Part shown: piece after piece, positions 58,730 to 64,000 of the stretch
How the letters are laid out: each line of letters starts with the position of its first letter
How positions within the stretch are numbered: position 1 is the first letter of the stretch
Assembly: GCF_002192255.1 (NCBI RefSeq)
Contig: NZ_CP021768.1
Coordinates: 1,320,001-1,384,000, forward strand
DNA length: 64,000 bases
DNA from: Stenotrophomonas sp. WZN-1
GTDB lineage: Bacteria > Pseudomonadota > Gammaproteobacteria > Xanthomonadales > Xanthomonadaceae
Direction: 5' to 3'
Program-made: the position numbers and the translations under genes
The notes under the pieces: generated by a model
Databases searched by the model: none
The model's input: the letters and a program-made list of their open reading frames with translations, nothing else
Told to the model about the DNA's origin: nothing

Positions 58730-59587
58730 TCATTCGGGGGCTTTGAGCCAATCCAGGCGGGTGCTGGCGCCGGGTTCGCCCAGGTGCTGGCGCAGCGCCG
58801 GCAGGGCCGGGCCGACCACCCGGTCGAACTGCCAGGGCGGGTTGAGCAGCAGCATGCCGCTGCCATTGAGGCGCAGCGGCGAGTCGTCCGGGCGCACCAG
58901 GAACTCGATCGTCATCGCCGATTTCACCGGCAGGGCAGTGGCCTTGCGCAGGAAATGCAGGATTGTGCGGCGCTGCTTGATCGGGAACCAGACGGCACAG
59001 GTGGCCTGCGGCCAGCGTGCCAGGGTCTCGGCCAGCGCGGCCAGGACGGCCTGGTATTCGGCGTCCTGGGCCTCGTAGGGCGGGTCGATCAGCACCAGGC
59101 CACGGCCGATCTTGCTGCCGTTGAACTTCGGCGGCAGCAGCGAACGCAGCAGCGCGTAGCCATCGCCCGGGCGCACATCGACCCGGCTGTCATGGGCGAA
59201 CAGGGCCTTCAGCGTGGCCGTTTCGGCTTCCTGCAGCTCACAGACCGCCATGTGGTCCTGCGCGCGCATCGCCTGCGCGCTCAGCAGCGGCGAGCCCGGG
59301 TAGTTGGTCATCGCGCCGACCGGGTTGTCGGCCTGCACGGCCTTCAGGTAGCGCTCGACCACCTCCGGCAGCTTGGGCTGGGCCATCAGCCGCATGATCC
59401 CGGATTCGGCCTCCAGGGTCTTGCGGCTCTCTTCGCTGGCCAGCAGGTAGCGGCCAGCACCGCCGTGGGTATCGAGCACGAAGAACGGGCTGTCCTTGCG
59501 CTTGAAGCTGTCGATCAGGGCCAGCTGCACGATGTGTTTGAGCACGTCGGCGTGGTTGCCGGCATGGAAGGCGTGGCGATAGTTCAT
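58730..59587 (-). CDS. rlmJ: 23S rRNA (adenine(2030)-N6)-methyltransferase RlmJ
   Basis: A 285-residue SAM-dependent methyltransferase. The family start MNYRHAFHAGNHADVLKH is unmistakable; FFVLDTHGGAGRYLL forms the SAM-binding region and VLIDPPYE is the N6-adenine methyltransferase catalytic motif. It modifies A2030 of 23S rRNA. It diverges from creB with 47 bases between them. Confidence 0.95.
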   Translation of the reverse strand: MNYRHAFHAGNHADVLKHIVQLALIDSFKRKDSPFFVLDTHGGAGRYLLASEESRKTLEAESGIMRLMAQPKLPEVVERYLKAVQADNPVGAMTNYPGSPLLSAQAMRAQDHMAVCELQEAETATLKALFAHDSRVDVRPGDGYALLRSLLPPKFNGSKIGRGLVLIDPPYEAQDAEYQAVLAALAETLARWPQATCAVWFPIKQRRTILHFLRKATALPVKSAMTIEFLVRPDDSPLRLNGSGMLLLNPPWQFDRVVGPALPALRQHLGEPGASTRLDWLKAPE

Positions 59588-59634
59588 GGGCGGCAGTGTA
59601 CGGGGCGGCGGCCGCAGCGGCTATGCTGCGCGCC

Positions 59635-60348
59635 ATGACAGCTCCCGTTGCCCATGTCCTGGTGGTCGAGGACGAAGCCGCCATCGCCGAAACCGTGCTC
59701 TATGCGCTGCGCAGCGATGGCTATGCCGCCAGCCACTGCCTGCTGGGCGGCGAGGCCCTGCAGCGGCTGCAGGCCGGGGATATCGACGTGGTGGTGCTGG
59801 ACGTGGGCCTGCCGGACCTGGGCGGTTTCGAGGTCTGCCGGCGGCTGCGTGCACAGCCCGGGCCGGCGGCGCAGCTGCCGGTGATCTTCCTGACCGCCCG
59901 CAACGATGAAGTGGACCGCGTACTCGGCCTGGAACTGGGCGCCGACGATTACATGACCAAACCTTTCTCGCCGCGCGAGCTGGTGGCGCGGGTGCGTGCG
60001 CGCCTGCGCCGTGCGGCACCGGCCGTCGCAGCGCCCCGCGCGGACGCGGGCTGGCAGGAACATGGTGCGTTCGCCATCGACCGCGAAGGCCGGCGCATCC
60101 GCTTCCGTGGCCAGGCACTGGACCTGACTCGTTACGAGTACGCGTTGCTGGAGGCATTGCTGCAGCGGCCGGGGGCGATTCTCAGCCGTGCCCAGCTGAT
60201 GGATCGGGGCTGGGACAGCAGTGCCGACAGTGCCGACCGCACCGTCGATACCCATGTAAAGACGCTGCGTGCCAAGCTGCGTGCGGCCGGTGCCAGCGAT
60301 GACCCGATCCGCACCCACCGTGGCCTCGGCTACGCGCTGGAGGTCTAG
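59635..60348 (+). CDS. creB: Response regulator CreB
   Basis: A 237-residue OmpR-family regulator. The receiver has VVEDEAAIAETVLYALRSDG, the phospho-acceptor in VVLDVGLPDLGGFEVCR, and YMTKPFSPRELVARV. The DNA-binding domain has FRGQALDLTRYEYALLEALL and ends RTHRGLGYALEV. ATG 59635 was taken instead of an upstream in-frame ATG that gives an alanine-rich extension. It is followed 3 bases later by creC and further on by creD, so it is the CreBC system. CreB activates genes bearing the TTCAC-N6-TTCAC tag. Confidence 0.92.
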   Translation: MTAPVAHVLVVEDEAAIAETVLYALRSDGYAASHCLLGGEALQRLQAGDIDVVVLDVGLPDLGGFEVCRRLRAQPGPAAQLPVIFLTARNDEVDRVLGLELGADDYMTKPFSPRELVARVRARLRRAAPAVAAPRADAGWQEHGAFAIDREGRRIRFRGQALDLTRYEYALLEALLQRPGAILSRAQLMDRGWDSSADSADRTVDTHVKTLRAKLRAAGASDDPIRTHRGLGYALEV

Positions 60349-60351
60349 CTG

Positions 60352-61812
60352 ATGCGCCTGGTACTGAAGCTGTTCCTCGGCTTCTTCCTGATCACCGGCA
60401 TCGCCGCGTTCTTCGTGATGCGCGTGTTCGTCAACGAGGTGAAGCCGGGGGTGCGCCAGGCGATGGAATCGACCCTGGTCGATGCGGCCAACGTGCTGGC
60501 CGAGATGGCCGCCGCCGACGTCAAGGACGGCACCATCCGCAGCGGCAGCTTCACCCGCAACCTGGCCAAGGCGCGGCAGCGCGACCTGAAGGCGATGGTC
60601 TGGCGTTTTCCCAAGCGCTCGCTGGATTACCGGGTGACCATCACCGATGCCAATGGCATCGTCATCTACGACTCGCTGGGCCGCGACCTGGGGCGTGACA
60701 ATTCGCGCTGGAACGATGTCTACCGCACCCTGCGTGGCGAGTACGGCGCCCGCTCCAGCCCGGAAGTGCCAGGCGAAGAAGGCGATACGGTGATGCATGT
60801 GGCGGCGCCGGTGTACGACCCGGCCGATGGGCGCACCCTGATCGGCGTGCTCAGCCTGGCCCAGCCCAACCGCAGCATCGATCCGTTCATAGCCGCCAGC
60901 CAGCGCGCCATCATCGAGCGCGGCGCCTGGTTGATCGGGCTGTCGGCGCTGGTCGGCGTGCTGGTGACGATGTGGCTCACCACCGGCCTCGGCCAGCTCA
61001 GCCGCTATGCACGCGCGGTCAGCGCCGGCGAACCGGTGCCACCGCCACGGCGCCGCCGCGATGAGATCGGTGACCTCGGCCAGGCACTGGAAACCATGCG
61101 CCGCAAGCTGGAAGGCAAGGCCTACGTCGAACAGTACGTGCAGTCGCTGACGCATGAGATGAAAAGCCCGCTGGCAGCGATCCGCGGTGCTGCCGAGCTG
61201 CTGCAGGAGCCGCTGCCCGAGGCGGATCGCGTGCATTTCGCGCGCAGCATCGTCGACCAGCAGGAGCGGCTGACCGAGACCATCGACAAGCTGCTGGCGC
61301 TGGCCGAAGTGGAACAGCACGGCTGGCTGCAGACCCGCGATCCGATCGCGCTGCCAACGTTGCTGGCCGATGCGGCAGCGGCGGCGCAGGTGCGTGCGCA
61401 GGCGGCCGGCGTACAGGTCCGCATCGGCAGCGTGCCCGACCTGCGCGTGCAGGGAGATGCCTATCTGCTGCGGCAGGCGTTGCACAACCTGATCGACAAC
61501 GCGATTGCTTTCTCACCGCCCGGCGCGGACATCGCGCTGCAGGCCGAGGTGGACGGGCAGGGCGTGCGCCTGCAGGTAGCGGATCGCGGTGCCGGCATTC
61601 CCGACTACGCGCGCGAACGGGTGTTCGAACGCTTCTATTCGCTGGCCCGCCCCGGCAGCGGCCGGCGCAGTTCCGGCCTGGGCCTGCCGTTCGTGCAGGA
61701 GGTCGCGCGCCTGCATGATGGTCGCGCCAGCCTCGACGCCCGCGACGGCGGCGGCACCGTGGCCAGCCTGTGGCTGCCGTTGGCCGTGCCGGGCCAGCGT
61801 CCGCGCCGCTGA
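60352..61812 (+). CDS. creC: Sensor histidine kinase CreC
   Basis: A 486-residue inner-membrane kinase. TM1 is FLGFFLITGIAAFFVM. The periplasmic sensor has DYRVTITDANGIVIYDS and GDTVMHVAAPVYDPADGRTL as in CreC, and TM2 lies near residue 195 (LIGLSALVGVLVTMWL). HAMP follows, then the H-box YVQSLTHEMKSPLAAIRGAA and ATP-binding motifs LHNLIDNAIAFS, DRGAGIP and GLGLPFVQEV. In enterics CreBC responds to carbon source and to beta-lactam-type cell wall stress; in S. maltophilia the system is known to control creD. Confidence 0.92.
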   Translation: MRLVLKLFLGFFLITGIAAFFVMRVFVNEVKPGVRQAMESTLVDAANVLAEMAAADVKDGTIRSGSFTRNLAKARQRDLKAMVWRFPKRSLDYRVTITDANGIVIYDSLGRDLGRDNSRWNDVYRTLRGEYGARSSPEVPGEEGDTVMHVAAPVYDPADGRTLIGVLSLAQPNRSIDPFIAASQRAIIERGAWLIGLSALVGVLVTMWLTTGLGQLSRYARAVSAGEPVPPPRRRRDEIGDLGQALETMRRKLEGKAYVEQYVQSLTHEMKSPLAAIRGAAELLQEPLPEADRVHFARSIVDQQERLTETIDKLLALAEVEQHGWLQTRDPIALPTLLADAAAAAQVRAQAAGVQVRIGSVPDLRVQGDAYLLRQALHNLIDNAIAFSPPGADIALQAEVDGQGVRLQVADRGAGIPDYARERVFERFYSLARPGSGRRSSGLGLPFVQEVARLHDGRASLDARDGGGTVASLWLPLAVPGQRPRR

Positions 61813-61813
61813 C

Positions 61814-61829
61814 TTCACACTCGCTTCAA
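61814..61829 (+). promoter_or_regulatory. cre tag (CreB-binding direct repeat) upstream of creD
   Basis: TTCAC at 61814-61818, six bases, then TTCAA at 61825-61829: matches the E. coli cre tag TTCAC-N6-TTCAC at 9 of 10 positions. It lies 2 bases after the creC stop and 65 bases before the creD ATG, the expected place for a CreB-activated promoter. Confidence 0.75.
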
Positions 61830-61893
61830 ATTCGCCACAAACCCTGCTCACCACAGCGGTCCATCCTGCAGCCCTCTCCAACGAGGATGGACC

Positions 61894-63213
61894 ATGAAAT
61901 CCCTGAAGATGCTGCTGCGGTTCGCCATTGTCGGCGGGCTGATCCTGTTGCTGCTGGTGCCGCTGATGATGATCCGCGGGGTCATCACCGAGCGCAGCCA
62001 GTACCGCGACGAGGCCTTTGCCCGGGTGGCCGACAGCCGTGCCGGCACGCAGCAGCTGGTGGGCCCGGTACGGGTGGTGCCGTGGGTGGAACGCAAGGAA
62101 GTTGAACTGGTCGACCCGCTGGGCGTCAAGAAGACCGAGGTGCAGGTCACCGAGGGCCACTGGCTGCAGATGCCGGCGTCGCTGGAGGTGGGCGGCGAGA
62201 TGCTGCCGAGCCAGCGCGAAGTCGGCTTGTTCAAGGTGCCGGTATACAGCTGGAACGGGCAGATGAAGGCGACCTTCGCCGCAGACGACTATCCGGTGAA
62301 GTCCGGCCGCAGTTACGGCCAGCCGTATGTGGCGGTGGGTGTGTCCGATGTGCGTGGCCTGGTCGGTACGCCGAACCTGCGCGTGGATGGCAAGCAGCTG
62401 CGCTTGCTGCCGGGCGTTGGTGCGGCCAGCGAGGTGGGGCGAGGCCTGCATGCGCCGGTGGCCGGTTTCGCTGCGGAACAGGGCGGCACGCTGGCTGCCA
62501 GCACCGTTGAACTGGAGCTGCGCCTGGACGGCAGCCGCATGCTGTCGGTGGTGCCAGTAGGCGATGACACCCGCATCGCACTGCGTTCGAGCTGGCCGCA
62601 CCCGTCGTTCAGCGGCGCCTTCCTGCCCAATGAGCGCCGCGTCGATGCACAGGGCTTCGATGCACGCTGGGCCGTGTCCTCGCTGGCCTCCGACGCACAG
62701 CGCCAGCTGCGCAGCGAGGGGCCGATCGATTCGCAGGCGGTGACGGTGTCGCTGGTCGATCCGGTCGATACCTATACCCAGGCCGACCGTGCCTCGAAGT
62801 ATGGCGTGTTGTTCGTGGTGCTGACCTTCGTCGGCTTCATCCTGTTCGAACTGATCAAGTCGCTGCGCATCCATCCGCTGCAGTACCTGATGGTTGGTCT
62901 CGCACTGGCGATCTTCTTTTTGCTGCTGATCAGCCTGTCCGAGCACATCGCGTTCTGGAAGGCCTACCTGGTCTCGGCCGTGGCCTGTATCGGTCTGCAG
63001 GCGGTGTACCTGGCCAACGTGCTGGGCCATTGGAAACGCGGCCTCGGTTTCGCTGCGCTGCTGACCGTGCTGTACGGCGCGCTGTATGGCCTGCTTGTGT
63101 CGGAGAACAACGCGCTGCTGATGGGTTCGCTGCTGCTGTTCGTGATCCTGGCGCTGGCGATGTGGGTGACCCGACGGGTGGACTGGTACGCGCTGGGCGC
63201 GGAACTGAAGTAA
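61894..63213 (+). CDS. creD: Inner-membrane protein CreD
   Basis: A 439-residue membrane protein. TM1 near the N-terminus (FAIVGGLILLLLVPLMMIRG) is followed by REV/E-rich periplasmic sequence (ERSQYRDEAFARVADSRAG) and a domain to about residue 300. Five C-terminal helices follow (FVVLTFVGFILFELI onward), with YLMVGLALAIFFLLLISLSE and AFWKAYLVSAVACIGLQAVY typical of CreD. Expression should be CreB-dependent through the tag in front of it. CreD contributes to envelope integrity; its biochemical activity is not established. Confidence 0.95.
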   Translation: MKSLKMLLRFAIVGGLILLLLVPLMMIRGVITERSQYRDEAFARVADSRAGTQQLVGPVRVVPWVERKEVELVDPLGVKKTEVQVTEGHWLQMPASLEVGGEMLPSQREVGLFKVPVYSWNGQMKATFAADDYPVKSGRSYGQPYVAVGVSDVRGLVGTPNLRVDGKQLRLLPGVGAASEVGRGLHAPVAGFAAEQGGTLAASTVELELRLDGSRMLSVVPVGDDTRIALRSSWPHPSFSGAFLPNERRVDAQGFDARWAVSSLASDAQRQLRSEGPIDSQAVTVSLVDPVDTYTQADRASKYGVLFVVLTFVGFILFELIKSLRIHPLQYLMVGLALAIFFLLLISLSEHIAFWKAYLVSAVACIGLQAVYLANVLGHWKRGLGFAALLTVLYGALYGLLVSENNALLMGSLLLFVILALAMWVTRRVDWYALGAELK

Positions 63214-63223
63214 GGAGCATGCC

Positions 63224-63634
63224 ATGAGCTGGCGCCAGGGATTGCGGCAACGGGCACGGCAGGGCATTCCGGCCCTGCTGGAAGTGGATGCACTGCTGCA
63301 GGCACATGGCGTGCTGGCGGCCCTGCCGGGGGCACGGATCGCCCCCGGCCTGGTCCGCTTCCAGCTGGCTGCGGTGACCTGCGAGGGATTGCAGGGCAAG
63401 GGGCTGGACTGGTTGCAGGGCGCGCGGCAGGGACGCGGTGCGCTGGCCGGGAAGGTGCCGCGCTACCGGCCATGGAAAGCCGGCGCGGAGGCACTGGGCG
63501 AAATCGGTATCGGTGGCCTGCCCGATGACTGGCCGGCACATGCGGCGGTGTACGGCTGCAGCAGCATCGACCGGCGGCACTGGTTGCTGCTGCTGCCGGA
63601 GCGGGCGCAGCTGTGGCTGGGCTGGAATGGGTGA
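63224..63634 (+). CDS. Hypothetical protein downstream of creD
   Basis: A 136-residue basic protein starting 10 bases after creD with AAGGAGC as ribosome binding site, so probably co-transcribed with it. It is rich in Gly, Leu and Trp (RRHWLLLLPERAQLWLGWNG at the end), with no signal peptide or recognised domain. It could be an accessory protein of the Cre regulon; this is inferred from position only. Confidence 0.6.
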   Translation: MSWRQGLRQRARQGIPALLEVDALLQAHGVLAALPGARIAPGLVRFQLAAVTCEGLQGKGLDWLQGARQGRGALAGKVPRYRPWKAGAEALGEIGIGGLPDDWPAHAAVYGCSSIDRRHWLLLLPERAQLWLGWNG

Positions 63635-63645
63635 TTCGGCTGTTC

Positions 63646-63668
63646 ATCCACGCATGGCGTGGATCTAC
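63646..63668. repeat. SMAG element in reverse orientation
   Basis: ATCCACGC-ATG-GCGTGGAT followed by CTAC: read on the minus strand this is GTAG followed by ATCCACGC-CAT-GCGTGGAT, a typical SMAG unit. Confidence 0.85.
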
Positions 63669-63719
63669 GGGTGGGAATCCCAGCCCTTTGATGGGGGCGA
63701 ATCCACCCGTCACCCGTGG

Positions 63720-63739
63720 GTGCGAACCTTGGTTCGCAC
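63720..63739. repeat. Inverted repeat before the M28-type gene
   Basis: GTGCGAACC-TT-GGTTCGCAC, a perfect 9-base palindrome with a 2-base centre. It is flanked by another imperfect hairpin (CACCCGTCACCCGTGGGTG), so it is probably part of a REP cluster. Confidence 0.5.
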
Positions 63740-63836
63740 GCCTCCGCGCCGCCCATGACCGATGGGACGGTATCGGCGCGCCCCTGCTGGCTAGACTCGA
63801 TGGGTTGATGATTGAGCCGAAAGGCAGGGGTGCGAT

Positions 63837-64000
63837 GTGTTGAAGTGGGGTGTGCTGGCCGTAGCGCTGGCGATGGGTGGCAATGCAGCGGCGCAGCAGC
63901 GCGAAACGGTGGACCTGGACATGGTCAGCCGCATCCGCCAGGAGGCCTTCCATCGTTCGCAGGTGATGGATACCTTCAGTTATCTCACCGAACGCATCGG
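63837..64000 (+). CDS. M28-type exported peptidase, N-terminal fragment
   Basis: The first 54 codons of a gene running out of the window. GTG at 63837 (followed by an in-frame TTG) has AGGGG 6 bases upstream. The protein starts with a short signal peptide (LKWGVLAVALAMGGNAAA) and continues ETVDLDMVSRIRQEAFHRSQ and VMDTFSYLTERIG. That DLDMVSRIRQE...VMDTFSYLTERIG opening is what I recall from exported M28 zinc aminopeptidases of Xanthomonadaceae. The metal-binding domain is not in the window. Confidence 0.65.
   Translation, partial: MLKWGVLAVALAMGGNAAAQQRETVDLDMVSRIRQEAFHRSQVMDTFSYLTERI

Overview
The window looks like chromosome of a Stenotrophomonas maltophilia-complex bacterium (Xanthomonadaceae). 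Most genes are very GC-rich with strong third-position bias. Intergenic spaces carry GTAG-headed imperfect palindromes of the SMAG/REP type described in S. maltophilia. The gene set (creBCD, an RlmJ-type methyltransferase, a ParD-like/methionine aminopeptidase pair, a FepA-type receptor, a DosC-type cyclase, an M13 lipoprotein peptidase) fits that group. No tRNA, rRNA, insertion sequence, prophage or CRISPR array was seen.

Bases 1-20.8 kb form a contact-dependent growth inhibition (CDI) locus. It opens with the tail of the outer-membrane transporter (TpsB/CdiB), followed by a 3809-residue exoprotein (TpsA/CdiA/FhaB) with its own C-terminal toxin and a presumed immunity gene. After that come two 'orphan' cassettes. 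Each is a truncated exoprotein fragment without signal peptide, carrying a VENN pretoxin motif, a shared cysteine-containing entry region, a different toxin tip and a matching immunity gene. The first tip is colicin D-like, with an ImmD-like immunity protein overlapping it by 4 bases. The second resembles the Ntox21 type and has a 62-residue partner. The cassettes share a direct repeat of about 2 kb with decay and mosaicism. Further low-GC small genes, one of them frameshifted, and a DUF2628 membrane protein close the island.

Bases 20.8-31.8 kb hold a poly-HAMP chemoreceptor with a FliA-type promoter candidate, a glycine-zipper lipoprotein-like protein, and a reverse-strand export operon (TolC, HlyD, two ABC-2 permeases, no ATPase). 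An ArgP/ArgO divergent pair, a ParD-like/MetAP operon with a palindromic operator candidate, and a VOC protein follow.

Bases 31.9-39.0 kb are one reverse-strand run of eight genes: hydrolase, two SMR-like half transporters, DegT aminotransferase, HAD phosphatase, class III aminotransferase, FemAB-like acyltransferase and arginase-fold hydrolase. I do not recognise it as a described pathway. It looks like synthesis, acylation and export or flipping of an amino compound, and is the best candidate for an undescribed system besides the CDI array.

Bases 39-64 kb hold ordinary chromosome: a QseBC/TctDE-like two-component system, a Shewanella-like phosphatase, an HxlR regulator diverging from an MFS exporter around a long inverted repeat, and a globin-coupled diguanylate cyclase diverging from a ferric enterobactin-type receptor with a Fur-box candidate. 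Then come a CDF metal exporter, endonuclease V, gpmA, an M13 peptidase, an HD-GYP phosphodiesterase, mfd, a GNAT, rlmJ and the creBC-creD regulon with a recognisable cre tag. The window ends in the start of an M28-type peptidase.
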